A stretch of DNA of 64,000 nucleotides. Source: Toxotes chatareus (lineage: Eukaryota; Chordata; Actinopteri; Toxotidae). The stretch lies in assembly GCA_016801885.1 (NCBI GenBank), contig CM028898.1, positions 12,374,858-12,438,857 of the forward strand, read 5' to 3'. Below, one piece after another: positions 1-14,752 of this stretch. The notes under the pieces are model-generated. The model was not told where the DNA came from. It was given only the letters and a program-made list of their open reading frames with translations, and did no database searches. The translations under genes and the position numbers were made by a program. Within the stretch, counting starts at the first letter, position 1; each line of letters opens with the position of its first letter.

Positions 1-2349
1 TTTGAATCTAGCAGACACGCTGTAATCGGCTGAAGAGTAGTTAGTCCAGTCTTTGAGGGTGGAGCTGCAAAGAATAAAGCCTCTTCCACTGTGTTTCCAG
101 CAATAGTGAGACGTTACAGTACAGTGTGCAGGGCTCTGGGACTTTGTCTTGTTTGGAGAGAAATCAACTTTAACTTTATTATTATCCCAAAATTTAGAAT
201 TTTTAGTGTTAGTTACAGTACAGTGTGCAGGGCCGTGGATGCCTCAGTGTGTGCTGTAATGTGGTCTAGCCATGCCAGCGTGCTGAGAAAATATGTGACT
301 TTTCATCTCCGAGATGTAGGGTGATGCAAAGCAGCTGCTAGTCTGCCTGGCAGCTTGAGGGAAGAGGAGCTTCTGTGTTTGCCAAGTTACAAACCAGTGA
401 CTTGAAGGAGTTGTTATTACGGTCCTCTGTCCTGTGTAGAAAGAGGGAGCTGGGACTGAAAGTTTCAGAATGAGCCCTGAGTTATGACCCTGGTCAGATT
501 CGATGAGTTTCACTTGACCATCCTTAAGAAAATGTGATTAGACACTAATGAATGTGGACCTCTTTTCTGTATGTGCAGCTGCAACAGTACCTACTCCTAT
601 ATGCGTCACTGTATTTGTGCGGCCTCCACTTTGGGACTTTGTTACCTTGTTATGTAGCTGAAGTTCAGTTCAGCTCACACAACAAGATAGCAAATCACTT
701 ATACTTGGAACCAGGGCTTCTAAATAACAAAACCTTAGTTGATGGGATGTGTTCCAAAAGATCGAATTGAGGTTAAAAATAAAGGGGGAAAAAAAGGAGC
801 ATTTAAGAGCTCTCTATCAATTCAATCAGTATTTTTTATCCTGTCAGCTGAGACTTTTCATTACCTTGCTCAGTGGGGTGTGTAATACCTAGCCTCTCAG
901 GGATTGTGTATTATTGCCCATGGTAAATGAAATACTACGTGAGTATTTGCTAACGCAGATTTAAGAACATCCTTTCAAAGATTTTCACCATCTTGCTATT
1001 ATTGATTAAATCCCGGGAGAGGACTGAGAGCACACTCTGAGGTGTCTGTAATGCTGCTTTTATCCACACAAGAACAATCAAAGAGGACAGTGGTGCACCC
1101 ATGCACCCCTCACACATGCCTCCTCTCCTGAGCAGCTCTCTCATCTGCAGAGGGAAGCTTTTTTACATCAAGTTCATTACATCCCCTCTTGCTGCTCACC
1201 TCTCAATGCCGCTCTTTGTCTGCCGTAATCTCGGGATCCTTCAGAACTGCTAGCTTGAGTTTCACGTTGGGGAGTATCTCAATGAGTCTGGAAAGGATTT
1301 CAAAGGCGAGGGGCCGCTATATCATCCAAGCATGGTCCTCATGTCCTGGGCTTATCTTGACCCGGAGTCAAGTTGGCCACATGCTGCAACTGAATAAGCC
1401 TTCTCCATATCCGCATGTTGTTTTAACCGATTTGTCTCTGTTGGTAGAGTTAGGGAGAAATTCACCAACAATGGGCTTTTTAAAGGTGTGCGTTTGTGTT
1501 TCTGTGAATCTTTCAGACACTGCCAACCCCATGACAAAGAGGGACAAGAAAGCTCATAAACTGAGGTGATGTAGAAAGGAAACAAGGGCAACAAACTATA
1601 AAAGGACTGTTTCAATCTGGACCACTTGGTTTCCATTTACAATAATCCAGGATAGGCTGTGGTGTGATAAAATCCTAACAACTTCCGTGCTCCCAAAGAT
1701 AAGCCTGCTATGCACTTACAAGACGGGAAGTGATCTGGGATATCAGCCTTTCAAAGCAGGCCAGCGAAGCCAAGTGAGCTTCACTGATGTGCCGGCCGGT
1801 GGCTTTTAATCCCCACACAGCCCTCCATTCTTGACAGAGTGACCTTTTTTTTTTTCTTTTTTAATTAAGACCTTACCTGTCCACATCAAAAGGCAACTCA
1901 GATTAGTCTTTTGATCTGCCTAAGCTCTTTATTACTGTATATGGAATATGTTAAGATTTCAGTCCAACAATGAATTATCTGTTTGGTGTAAATGTACTCT
2001 GCACGATGTTCATAACCGGCTCTGCTTTCCGAGAAGCTGGCACTGACACAAGACAAAGAGACTGTCTTGATATACGAGTGTGTCCTCAGCGGTGCGTATC
2101 TCAGAGCATAAGATGATGCTGAGATAAGGAGGAAAAAGAAAGGAAGCAGAGGGGGGAATTATTTGGCTCCATCGCTCCCGATTCGGAAACTTCAATGAAA
2201 CAATGCACAGCGGAGAGTTGTGTGCAAAATATCCACGGTCAGAGAGTCCACCCACACTTTAAAATCCAAATCCTTGACACAGATGGATCAGTTTTATTTT
2301 TCTCCTTAGGAAAGCCGACAGTGAAATGATACCAAAAGCAGACACACAC
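1..2349. other. Intergenic region downstream of pald1, no gene seen
   Basis: No exon-like reading frame with credible splice sites or family similarity was found on either strand. In the human block the next genes past PALD1 are PRF1 and ADAMTS14, and I recognise no exon of either. The only structure noted is a 22-bp direct repeat near the left edge, described separately. Short open frames here have no recognisable content. Confidence 0.6.
113..233. repeat. Pair of 22-bp direct repeats
   Basis: The same 22 bases, beginning gttacagtacagtg, occur at 113-134 and again at 212-233, an offset of 99 bases. The DNA between them is not otherwise duplicated. This could be the remains of a local duplication or of a repeat family with a roughly 100-bp unit. 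No function can be assigned. Confidence 0.75.
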
Positions 2350-2369
2350 TGGTAAATCTATTTGAATTA

Positions 2370-2375
2370 TTTATT
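2370..2375 (-). terminator. Candidate distal poly(A) signal of pald1
   Basis: AATAAA on the minus strand, followed within about 30 nt by a GTGTGTGT tract. It is the best candidate 3' end of the pald1 transcript. Confidence 0.45.
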
Positions 2376-3218
2376 TCAAGCCCCTAAAAAGAAAATAAAT
2401 GATACATAAAGTGAATAAAAGATAATACGCTGCTTCTTTGTTTAAAAAACATTAAATTAAGAGCATAGCTAAGAAATTAAGGCGTTATTACAACCTGCAC
2501 ATGTATGTTCTTGTGTTATCAAGTCACACAGATGGGTTTATGCTAAAGCATAAAAAGGCTATTTCAATTATTACCATTCTATTTTCAGTCATCACAATCT
2601 TTTTGCTCAGTTAGTCTAGATGAGTTATATACAGTGCAAATGTTATGACACATTGACAGAATAGAACAAATTATAATGAAAGGCATCGGGAGGAAGGATT
2701 TTTAGGGTTTTTTCTGGCTTATCTTTCTGGTTTTAAGGCAGGATTCATGGTTTTTACAGCCCACTTGAAGCTGCAAGTTACTTTACAACTAAACACATAT
2801 TAGCAAATTAAGGAATAACAAACATACTTAAACAAAAAAGGTGTTAGGACGTTTTAAAGAAATGCTGTACAGTAAAACCTATTCTGGAAATGTAGAAACA
2901 CTAACACTAACTGGAACATGTTAAAGAAAAGCAATATTCTGTTGCCGTTTGTCTGACAATGCAATTATACCTTTTTTGTCCCGATGAGTGAATCATGCAT
3001 CTTTTGTCTTCATATACCCTTTGTTAAAGGGTGTATTTATCATTCATCAATTGAGACAGTGTTTTCTTTAACCCAAATATTTGCAGGCCCAGCTTTTTCC
3101 AACCATTAATTTTACCGTCAGACGTATAATTTGATTCCTGCTGACGGACTGATGATGTCACAGGAACTACAACCGTTTACTGGCAGGGGTCGTCAATTCT
3201 GTGAGGGCTGAGCTGATT

Positions 3219-3365
3219 AAAGGGAAACTCTGAAAATTTTACACATCAAAGTCTGTTTACAGGTTTTGGGAAGTACTGCTGTGCAACCAAATGGCCGACT
3301 GAACTGTCAGCAGTCGGGCTGCATTGTGGGTAATGCAGGTGTGAGAAAGAAGAATGCATCTCTAA
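3219..3365. repeat. Degraded teleost interspersed repeat
   Basis: The wording (an 'aaactctgaaaattttacacatcaa' type start, then 'gtttacaggt', then 'gcattgtgggtaatgcagg') matches from memory a repeat common in percomorph introns. A related start appears again at 4808-4885. Edges are approximate, no target duplication was seen, and the family name is not known to me. Confidence 0.5.
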
Positions 3366-4297
3366 AGAGTCTCAGAAAAACATTTTCATGTTTAAGCAAC
3401 ATTGCTCCAATGTATGCAAAGGTGAATATTAAGACATATACAGCTTTAAAGTAAAATCAAAGTAACATAAAAAAAATCCTGACATGCTGTACTGTTAGTA
3501 CCTGTCTCATGACATGTAAATAAATGTAAAAAGAAACAGGTACAACAGAGGGACACATCACTGCTCTTACACTGTAGCGACAGAAACTCTGATCATCAGT
3601 TCTCAAAAACATCCACTCTGATCAGCTTTAGAAAATTCAAGGACACAAAATTTTAATAACAACAGCTTTCATAGGTTCACAGGGAATGTTTTGGTTTTTT
3701 TTTTTTTGTTTGTTTTGTTTTTCAAAAACCTCAAGTCAGACAAATGCACAGCCACTGATGACAGCTGTGCTGAGAAGAAAAGGGCAGGGCTCAAGAAAAA
3801 TATCAGGTCACACGACAGCAAACAGTTGTGACATACAACCAAAATTGTTGGCTGACAACAGAGAGGAATTTGCTTCTCTCCTCCATAACAACATTTAACT
3901 TCTGTCTTGGCACAACAGAAGTTTTGAAAGGCTGTCTCATCTTCAAAAGAGAGGAGTAAAAAAAGGGGAAAAAAACGTTTTTGTTTTTTTGTTTTTTTTA
4001 CCTTAATTTGAAAAAAGTAACATAAATATTAATCAATTCTATGATCTACTGTAAAAAAGGCAAAGGCACAAATAACTTCTAGTATATCATCAACATTCTA
4101 CTAAGACTTAACATTTCATTAAGACTCAATACCTACAAAATGGAAAAAAAAAAAAAAAACAATAGTAAACAAACCATAGATGAAGTGAAGATATGCATAA
4201 TACAAGGGTAAATATAGAAGGCATGACAACTTTACTGTAAGTGTCTTTTATTCTGAAAAGCACAGTACTGTTTTGGTGCATTCACAGTGATCCTCTC

Positions 4298-7200
4298 TCA
4301 AACGAACTCCCCTCGGAAAGGAAGTGACTGAATGTTTTGCTGTTGCCAGCGGCAGCGCAGCCTGGCCAGCGGCGTGTCCCTCTGGTTTTCAAATTCGGAG
4401 AAGGCCAGCTGGTTGAGGATGTCATAAACTCCGGCCTTGGCAGCCACCTACCACAGAAATACACAAAACGTTAATGAACAGGCAACACAGCCAGCCAGGC
4501 ATTTTCTTTTATTTATCCATCATGACCACACAAATGCTTTAACTGCCGAGTTTAAACATATAATCTGATGGTTTTCTTATACATGCAGCTGTTACACTGG
4601 AACAATGGGTATCTACTGAGGGTTTGGACACAACAGCAATTGGTAGAAGAAGTTTTCAGATCCTTCAGTAAAAATATCAACACCATAATTAAAACAACAC
4701 CACAATCTAACTTTACTTTAGTTGTAAAGTAACTTGTGGATTCAAGTGTGCTGTAAAATCAAAAAAGTACTACATTACAAACAAACCCCTGGAATTAAGA
4801 GATTGCTCAAGGGGCACTTCACCACTTTTAAACATCAAACTTAGTTTACATGTCACAGGAAGTACTACTGAGAAGCGAGGGTTTAATGGAACAATCTAAC
4901 AAGAAAATGCTATTGAGTTACATCATGGCTCTTCCTGCCCACATGTCCACAAGTGTCCTTGGTCAAGACACTGAACTCCAACTTGCTACCAACGGTTAGG
5001 CCAGTGCTTTGCATGACCGATCACTGGCAGTGGTGTGTGAGTGAATGGGTGAATGGCAGCTTGTAAAATGCTTTGGATAACAGTGCTACCTAAATTCAGT
5101 CCATTTACCAGTGAAGAATATTTCTATGAGCCTTGTTGTGTGCGATGATTTGTTTTTGATTTTGTAGTAAAATGTTTACCACTGGAATTTAGTGGACTGG
5201 ACATACAACATAAAACTGAAAACCAGCAGCCTCACTATTTTACTGAAGTACTGTAACGGGACAGCACTGGAACAACAGCATGGATGTGTTACTTGTTTTT
5301 TTTGTGTCTGAGTCATTTCTGAATGAATGAGGAGGGAGAGGAACATGGCAAGATTTCCCCCAGGAGAGAGTTCAGTGTTCGTGTTAAGCACCAGGTCACG
5401 CTGACTCACTGTCTGCTGTGGCTGTCAAACACCATAGGACTGATGGGAAGCACCGTGGACAACCAGAAACATCTGGCCATAAAGTCAAACAATACAAACA
5501 AACAGAAATAAACCCTGCAAAAACTTTAAAGATTGAATACCCCATTAAAAAGTGCCACAGCTGGCCAAGTTTACTCTGCAGGGTTCGCTTTGAGAAACAG
5601 TGCGGGACTGTGATGTTCTGCTACTAGATTTGATAAAATAGCATACGAGAAACTAAGGAAGTCAAACTCTGCTAACACAGGCTGCCAAATTTATTTATTT
5701 CTATTGATCCTTGTATCGACTTTCCCATCATAAGCCATTTAAAGGACTTCAGCTCATTTTTGGGGGGCGCACAAACATGCGGGAAAGTTACTTCTTGCAG
5801 CTTACACACTCAGCTTGGAATCAATACAGAACACAGCTGAACCACCAGCTGTTCTGCAAGTCTGTAGGACCCTAGAAGACAGCAGGGAATGACTCAGTTG
5901 AGGTAAAGTTGCCTAAAACGCTTTGCCAATACACCCTCTCCCTCCGCTCCTCGGGCAGTCAAAGAGTCTGCAAATTTTGGAGTGGAGAGGAATGTGGAAG
6001 ATGAGAAATGTTCAAACATCGGGGTAAATAAGGGCATCACTTGTGGAAACATACTTTAAAACTATACAAAAATGAAGAGTATGACTGTGGTTATGCTCTT
6101 GAGGCTGTGAGGTAATCCTGTGTGTGAATTGCTTCTCTGGACACTTTTAAAAATGCGCCGTCAGGTTGACTGCTGAGGAAGACATGTTGGAACAATGAAC
6201 AGGAATAATAGTATCAAGATATCCCTTTCACTACAATGATTATAGCTTAGCTGGCCAGCTTTGAGCAGAAATAAACACAAGGCGCCGCAGAGTGTGGTCT
6301 AGATTACCTACTCGCTGACCATGCAAAATCAAATCTTACAATAGATATCATGTAACGCTAAAACTAGTGCTTTGTAGAGTCGACGCTGGTTCAAACTTAA
6401 AAACCTTTCCTCAGTCCTGTGAGCTGTCTCACCATGAACAAATGATCGTGCAGTTTCTAGTGTCCTATCTTAATAAAGCCTTTTATAGCAAACACATGAA
6501 CTGATGTACATTTCGGTGCTGGTTTGCGTTTGATGTATTCCTGGGTAGCTGCCGAGTTCTTTGGAGGGAACGAGTGAGTGGGTGCAGAGGAACCATTAGT
6601 CAGTGAATGTGGATTTGGATTTGTGCTGTTAACCAGGATACCTAACCTGACTCATCTACCCCACAGCCCAGCTGTCTAAATAGGGGATGTGTCAAAAACG
6701 GTGAAAAGTCGCGTCTTATGGCAAAGTCAAGGGTTTGAGATGGAAAGGATCAAGAATGACTGCGTGCAATCCCTGTGGGTGAGAGATGAGAATGTTGACA
6801 TTTTGTTGTCTTCATTCTTCTCAAAATTAAAAAAAAAACAATACTCCAACTAAGTCAGGTTGTAACAGAAGTTACAATGGTGACAGAGACATGGCAAAAA
6901 AACCATCAAAACTTCCACTTTCCCACTTTTCTTCACTTCTCACACTGCTCATGCAACAAAATCCACTCCTTTTTTACTGTGACACATGTTTAGCACTTCT
7001 ATTTCTGACTGCGTCCACCTGGACACCAACATGCCTGAAAACATATTGCGTTACCCTGACAACTAGCTATCATGTCAGCAATCGTCACCTGCACCTTTTT
7101 TTTTTAATAATTTAAATTTAGCCTCACTTTTATGCACAAAAAAATGACTCGCCACACCCCTGGCAAGTGTTCATGGCACGCCACGTAGCTGCTGTGGCAC

Positions 7201-9109
7201 AAATAACAGCTAAAGACAACGGCATGAGATGTAGAAAGCAGCAAATCAATATATCTTCACACTGTACAACAAAGTCAAAAACAAATCAAAAGGGATCAGT
7301 TCTTTCAGGGGACATCTGTGGAAAAAAAAAAAGCCTTGAAGTTGCTGGTGCGTGGTGACAAGCTTTCTGAGTGACAGTAAGCAGCTGTCAAAGAAATGTC
7401 TTTCATGCTGCACTGAAGAGATCACAAACGCCAAAACTCATTAGGCGGCTGGAGCGGTGGGAGGGGCAGGGCAGCGAGGAGGCGCTGGTCCTTCCCACAG
7501 TCGGCTATCTCAAAGGCTGCACATACCTGACCGGTGCAGGGGGACAGGGAGGCCTCTGTGCCACACATCAAAACAGCTGGAGTGACTGACAGGGTACCTC
7601 TCCTACAGGCATCTGTGGTATGCACTGTACACAAGTCCTGCCATTGTATAAAGGGCCACGTTTTGGATTAGCAAACATGGATTTCAATTCCAATAACTCC
7701 TCTGATGTTTCTGCTCTGATCTCACTACATTGCCACAAGGCGACATGGCCTAATGACGCCAGGGACAATATTTGTCCAATGTGCACACAATGTTGCATTA
7801 GGCACTATTTACTTCAAACACATAAAAAAGTATATACATATACACACATATGTATACATATATATTTATATATATACATATAGCTTTGGATATGCATCGT
7901 TATAAGGCGATTAGCGCCTCTGATCCTGCAGTGAAATAACACAAAACACATGCTTCTGTGGTTCAAACAATCCAACTAAACAGAAGCAAAGAGACCAAAT
8001 AGATCAGAGGCTCCATATCAGCTGGCACTGGCTGCTGCTGTGCATGTCTGGGAACACTGTGCTCCTGCTTTTAGCTGCTGAAGAGATCAAATTAGTCCAT
8101 GCACACACACATGCATACAGCCAGCGCAGGATGCTGGACAGACTGTGCTGCTCAGATCTGGCTGGTTGTGTAACCGTGGCTTCAAATGCATGACTAGTGA
8201 TGGTGATGACCCGCCACCACTGCCTCTGGCATTGCAGTTTGTCATTAACGATCCTGCCACGGTCACTGGTGACAGGCTAATGATTGTGCCTTGGGGTGGG
8301 TTGGGTCAGATTGGTTGGGCTGCTGCCAGATTCTGCTGCAACTGGGCCAGTAAACACATCACAATACTGATACTGGTGGGGTGCAAAAGGTATCACGTAT
8401 GTCACAAGACTCCTGCACAATGTCTGTGTATGTTTTTCTTTTTTAGAAATTATTTATTTTAATTAGATGTTCTTTAAACAGAAAAATTAATTAAGTTTTT
8501 CCACACGTCAGCAGCCTTCTTATCAAACTGTTGACAGTTGTCAAGCAATCAGCAAATTATAGTTTTTCGTTTTGAGAACAGTGTGAGAATGACGGTGTGA
8601 GATTCACAACCCTCACAGCAAAATGTGCATCAAACACAGAGCAAAACAAAACAAGATACTCGGATGTTTGAATGTCAACGTGACTTCTGTCACAGCTGCG
8701 GCTCACATCTTTGCTGTCCTCTCTGTGTGTCTCTCATGGGATCAGAAATCAATCAGAATAAAGATCTCTTTAAGATGACACCTAATCCTAACCCTAATGC
8801 CAAAGAGAATGGTTGCCACAGCAACCGTCTCACCTCACAGAGTCTGACCAGTTTAAATCAATTTCTACCTTTTGTAGGTACAGTGTAATTGAGGGACATT
8901 TTGCCCATAATTCAATTTATTTTAATGGTATGTTTGGAGACATCTTTTTGTGCAGCACAGTTTTGCACTGCACTTCCAAGACATGGCCTGTCAAGCAAAT
9001 AGTGTCTCGCCAGCGGAGGTTTCTTCTGTCCAATCCACCCCCACAAAAAAAAATTATTAAGAAGACATTTGCAAACACATTTAAAGGACATTACAAAAAG
9101 GCATTTACA

Positions 9110-9142
<33 letters not shown>

Positions 9143-12100
9143 CACACACATATATGTACATATATATACACACACACAGCATGTCTGCCCTAAGGTTCAT
9201 GATGCTATGTAACCACAGTATCCTGGATTTGAAAACCTTTGCCAAATGTCATCTCACCTCCCTGTCTCACACTGCATTCTCACTGTGAACCATATATAGT
9301 AGAGTGAAAGGGACCAAGACAAAGTGTAAAGTAAGACATTATTGATCATGCCATTGCAGCAAGTTCAGACATCTACCCCACTTTCGCTGACATTCCGAAT
9401 ATAAAAGCTAAGGGAAATTGCATCAGCATTGGATTAAGGGAAATTGGATTAAATTAATGCAGCCGCTCAATCAAATGGTAAGCTCAGACCCCAGGCAGGA
9501 AAGTAATGTGATTCTGATGAGTTCTTCATAGGAGTTTGAGTAGTGACCGAGCACTTCCAGCTAGTTTCCAGCTCATTAACGCTGCACTCTGTGGCTGATG
9601 ATGAAAATGTGACTGTCTGCTGTTATCAGCTACAGCATGGGCCAGGAAGTAACCTCGGTCACCAGCCCAATTAGCTGTTAATTAAACTTCTATTTAGTTA
9701 GTGAAGAAAGTCATTTTATTGTGTGCTACAGTTCTAAAAGTACAACTAAACTGAGCTCCCTTTGTCCCCCCCCCCCCCAATTGTTTAACTACCAGGACAC
9801 TCAACATGTCCTCCAGAATTTTCAACATTATTTCCAATAAAAAACAAGTGATGACTATAACATGACTCTACTGTCATAATGATGGAATTAGTGGCATAAA
9901 AGTGTATATAATACTACCACATGGGCTGTTGTAGTAGGCTACAGGTAATTCCCTTTTTTAATGACCATGTGTTGACAAATGCTCCAGTGAAATCAGCCTC
10001 TTGATTTCAGTCTGAAAATGTCAGTTTTGATAAATTGTGGTGCTATCTGAGGGATGCTCTCCGTGCAGTTGATGGATGGCTTGGTTACCCGTCTCCCCCC
10101 AGACCTTCCCAATGGCCAGAGAGGTGAGAGCCGAATGCACTGGCACATCTAAAGGACACGCTGGGTCATTTTTGTCATCCTGCTCAGACATGGCCCCAGG
10201 TGTTCCAGATAATACAGGAAAATTGCCAGAAACTGGGAGTCGAAAGTGCAGCATGAAACACCTGTGAGGCGCCATTCTGTGGAAAACACTGCTCCAGCCA
10301 CAGCAAATTCACCACTGATCTTGGAGGTGCATATTAAGAGACTGATTATTATGATTATCATTGATGATAAACACCCAAATAAACACACAATTGCTAATAA
10401 GGCAAAAAAAAAAAAAAAAAAAACTGTTGTGTTTATCAAAAAAGAAGCTCAGAGGTGAGGTGTTGGGATTTTCAGCAGTTACAGCTGTACACTAAAATGT
10501 ACTGGCAGTAGCTGAGGAGCTGGTAGAGACCAAAACCAGAGCTAAGAGTGAATATTGGACTTACAGTCACCAGGTGACCACAAACACAAAAGCAAGGGAA
10601 AGCTAATGCTTCTTTGTAAATGCTGGATGTGCAAATACATTCAACCTACAGTTTTTGTAAATGTATTCATATTTTATGATTTCTGTTAAAAATCCAAGTA
10701 CAATTTGCACTACATGGCAGGGTATTAAAGATTTTCCTCAGTCTGGTGTAGATGATGTAACAAGAGGCTGATTTTTAGTGACTTCTTCAAACTTTATACA
10801 GTTGCTTTTACATTACGATGATGAAAATTGTCCCTATAATGGGAACAGAATAGGCTGCTGTGCAAAGCAGCGGGAGTTTTTCCTCAGAGGTGTAGTTTTA
10901 GTAGAAAGAAAAAACAAAAAAAAGAAAGGAATACCAGCGAAAACAAAAGCGCCACCTAGATGATAAAATACAGAACTATCCTAGAGATAACATTTAAATA
11001 TTACGATGTGGTGTAGTGTTTTCTGTTACCTGCTTTACAGCAGAGCATCCCTGTCCTTTTCTGTATTTTCTCATGGCATAACTGGGCCATTAGAGTCACT
11101 CTGATGCACCACATATATTTGCTATTCATAACAGGAAGACTATGCACTGATTGACTGCGCATATTTCTGTGACAATTGTTTTCACAGCCATTGTTCCAGT
11201 CTATTTTGGAATTCCACGTTTTTTCTTTGAGTTTATTCCACCTCAATAAAGACAAAGAAGGAAGAGATGTTCATTCAGTGATTTTCAAACATTCCAGCCT
11301 CTTGGCTTTGTTTCTCTGGGTCGTCTGCTCGCAAATAAGAATAGAAAATGGCTGTGAAGTTGCAGGATGAAATCTAAATCATAATCAAGTGACTGATTGC
11401 TTTTAGCAAAAGTTTTAGACATTCATGTCTTATATTTTGAGACTACAAACAAAAAAATAAAAATTTCATTATTTAGCCTGAAGCAGCTTGAGTTACCGCC
11501 TCGTGGTTGTACGCCTCTGCCAACCAGTCAAGCTGCAGTTTACATCCATTTGTCTGAAATTTTGTCTCTTGAGTCTAAGTGAAGGTTTGTGGCTAATTTG
11601 AAATAATTCTGTCACGGCATTCCTGAGATGTGGCGTTCACGAGAATTGAACAGACGGACAAACAGACAACCCGGAAACATTATGGTGGCCATGGCTTTCG
11701 CTTTACATATCGTAAAGGTGCTGCTGATGGTTGCTCTGTGGTGGAAATGTGCTAGTTCTATTTTAAAAACAAAACAAAAAATAAAATGAGGCCTGCTGAG
11801 CCTCAGTGCAAAATAACAACAACACCTTTTAATTGAAACCAAATGTATAAAAATTTAAATGAAACCATATAATACTGATTCACAGTATTTACCTGTATTT
11901 ATGCTGAAATGTGTTTTGTCAACCTGCCAAAAAGCTATTCTTTTTTTTTTTTACCACCACATGAGCTTAACATCTAGCAACATACATTTTAATTGCAGTG
12001 TGTGAGTGTGTGTGCATGTGTGTGTGTGTGTGTGCGTGTGTGTGTTGGGTACCACTTACAGACTACTCATTTGTTTGGAATGCACATAAATTCTCAACTT

Positions 12101-14676
12101 TACTGTAGGGGCACAGGTGGCCAAACGATTAATGTACCAACAAAAACACAGAGCCGAGACATTATGAAGTTCAGTGTGTGAAGAACCAGGCCACAATAGA
12201 ACCAAAACCAGCTTGTAAATTCCTGGAGGAAAATCCAAATGAAACTCTGGTAACTGGCTCACAATGTGCACAACCTGAGTATGAAAAAAGCCCCACTGTC
12301 CCTCATATGTCCTGTTTCTGTTTTTCATCAACAGGCTATTAACACATAGCATTATGGGTAACTGATTGAACTGTGATATACCCAGCAAATCTTACACACG
12401 TAGAGCAGCAAATGAGGAAGTGAATAGTAGTCTCGAAGGCCACCCTCCTCAAGTGCCTGAGAGCAACAATTGACTCAATGCACATCCACTGTGCAGATGG
12501 CTCAGCCATCGGGTCTTTTCTAATATTTTTCCAAGCGCTATTCAAGGAAAGATTCATTATCAGCTGCATTAACTTGAGCTTTCCATCTGATGGAATTTTA
12601 ATTGAAACAACCAATTCATTGCGTGGCTTAATGGAAGGTGCATTATCATTTTTTCTTGAGGCTTGCCTAGTTATCAAACATATTCCCTGTCGGTTCTGTC
12701 TGTATTTTATTTGCATAAATGTCACCAGTAGAAATAGATAAAATGAATACAGAATATACATAAATACTGAAAAAAGGGAACAGATGAAAACCATATGTAT
12801 ATAAACATCAACATGAGAAACAGTAGCAGTGGAGCAGAGATCCCGTACCTGTTCCATCCAGAGAGTGAAGGAGCGCTGCCAGGAGTCTTTCTTCTCTAGA
12901 TGCAGGTATGTGTTGAAGAGGATGAGGTAAATGTAGCGTTCCAGGCACTGCAGGCTCCTCAGCAGCAGCTGTTGACACTCCTTCTCCGTCTTACCACTTT
13001 TTATCTAAAGAAAACAGGTAAACAAAGTTCTGTTCAACAACACATTTTTCCCATTCAGCAACTAATGTTGGCAGAAGCATGCTTGTTACATTTTTACATT
13101 TGGACTGTGTACTGGCATATGGGCTGTCTCTCTTGTACTGTAGCTAGTTCAGTGTCTCTAATTGCCTCCAGCATGAAGGCTGCGTTTGCATAATGTTGGT
13201 CTTGCTTGACTTTTTAGTTGAAAGCATCCAGAGAGCAAAGACTTTCACCAATGATATCATACACCATCCTCCCCTATTGCATTCTCTCATCTCTTTTATC
13301 TGCTGAAGAAACCCAATGGCAGATCGCAGTTTTGACATTTGAAGGTGTTCAGTTTGTAAGCCCTCTACCAAACTGCCACCCAACGTACAATTTCACCCAC
13401 TACACCCTAGTATTCACAACAGTTGTTTACTCATTGTGCTTCCAAATACCCTTTAACTCCACTGTTTCTTCAATTAAACGGTTATTCTTATGACAATAAT
13501 TATTCATATTTTCATGGCAAACCCCTATGGTCAGAAACACTATCATCCAAAGTATGAGATGCTCCCATAATTCCCTTTATTGTTATTCAAGAGACAAGAT
13601 AATAGTACTCTCACAGTACTAATTCACTGTCTACAGGAGGGGGAGGAAAATCCTTTGCAAGACAACCTTGGACGCAAGATCACTAAAAAAAAAAAAAGTC
13701 AGTCGATACGTCAATAAAAGTTTAAAACAAAAATTAAAAAGCTAAAAGCTAAACACAACTTAGCAGCTCAAGCTGTAATAGCACTATTATATGTTGCTTC
13801 TCACCAAGTAAGGCTGGTTATTGGGTTGCTCTTCAATTACAGGCTTTGAGCAGCACTGAGGTAAATGCAGACAGGCTTTCATCAATATGGCGAATCAGTG
13901 TCAAGATGGGGTTTTTTTTCCCCTTCTTTTTTTTCTCCTTTTTCCTGATTACTAAGAGCCTTGAGCACTTCCAGGCATCAAGTGACAAGGTCTGCCATCC
14001 AGCTGTGTGTCTGTGTGGCGAAGTGTGGATTGGATAACGTGTCAATTAGGGTTAAGAGAAAGTAACAAGAGGGGACGAGGTCTTCAGGTCTTCAGACACT
14101 TTCTCACAGCAGACTGTGGTCTGCATCAAAATGAGCATTTGACTGCTTGTGGTCTTTGTTTTGAAGGATAAAACAGATTTAAAGGTTATCTGCTCAGTTT
14201 GCAGCTTATCAGAGAAGTACATCACAGGCTAGGGGCTGCACAAAGAATAATGAAAGTTTAAGTTTAAGTAGTTGGGCTGGAACTCAAGGTAATTTGAAAT
14301 GTGCACCATAATACAATCATTCCAGGGCTGAATGACGCAACAGAAGGGGGGGTGTTGGTGGGTGGATCCCAGTTTTCCAAGCATCTGCAGCAGAGCAGAG
14401 GAGAAACTACACCTAGGTAAACAATGGATGTGCTGTCTGTTGTCTATCAACTCTCCCAGGGCACAGAGCAAGAAAGAAAGCATACACACACCTAACTTTT
14501 CATAATCTGTCTCAGTTAACACTGACTACAGTGGAAGGGCAGGCAAACTCTGGTGAACCCGATCTCCCTGTGCACCCTGCACCCCCAGGGGCTTTTCAGC
14601 ATTTCATCTCATAGCCTGAAAATCCACAGTGCCAAAGCCTGGCAGCTATCTGTGCACAAGCCACGGCCAAATACAG

Positions 14677-14752
<76 letters not shown>

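Larger units (their letters stand above)
2350..4297 (-). other. pald1: Probable pald1 3' UTR
   Basis: The stretch follows the pald1 stop codon on the minus strand and is AT-rich with no coding content. An AATAAA signal at 2370-2375 (minus strand) is followed by a GT-rich tract around 2340-2350, the usual layout of a cleavage site, which gives a 3' UTR of about 1.95 kb. Another AATAAA at 4247-4252 lies only about 45 nt after the stop and could give a short form. A degraded interspersed repeat (3219-3365) lies inside the UTR. The end point is inferred. Confidence 0.5.
4448..12848 (-). other. Last intron of pald1 (8.4 kb)
   Basis: The intron lies between coding exons 18 and 19. No nested gene was found. 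It holds the repeat fragments at 4808-4885, 4938-5110 and 11496-11702, AT/GT microsatellites near 7827-7881 and 9111-9178, a C11 tract near 9769, a poly-A run near 10404 and a GT tract at 11998-12046. Confidence 0.7.

Noticed and set aside
14679..14748. Possible CRISPR-like or satellite array
   Set aside because: It is a plain dinucleotide microsatellite; no spaced repeats of 20-50 bases occur anywhere in the window.
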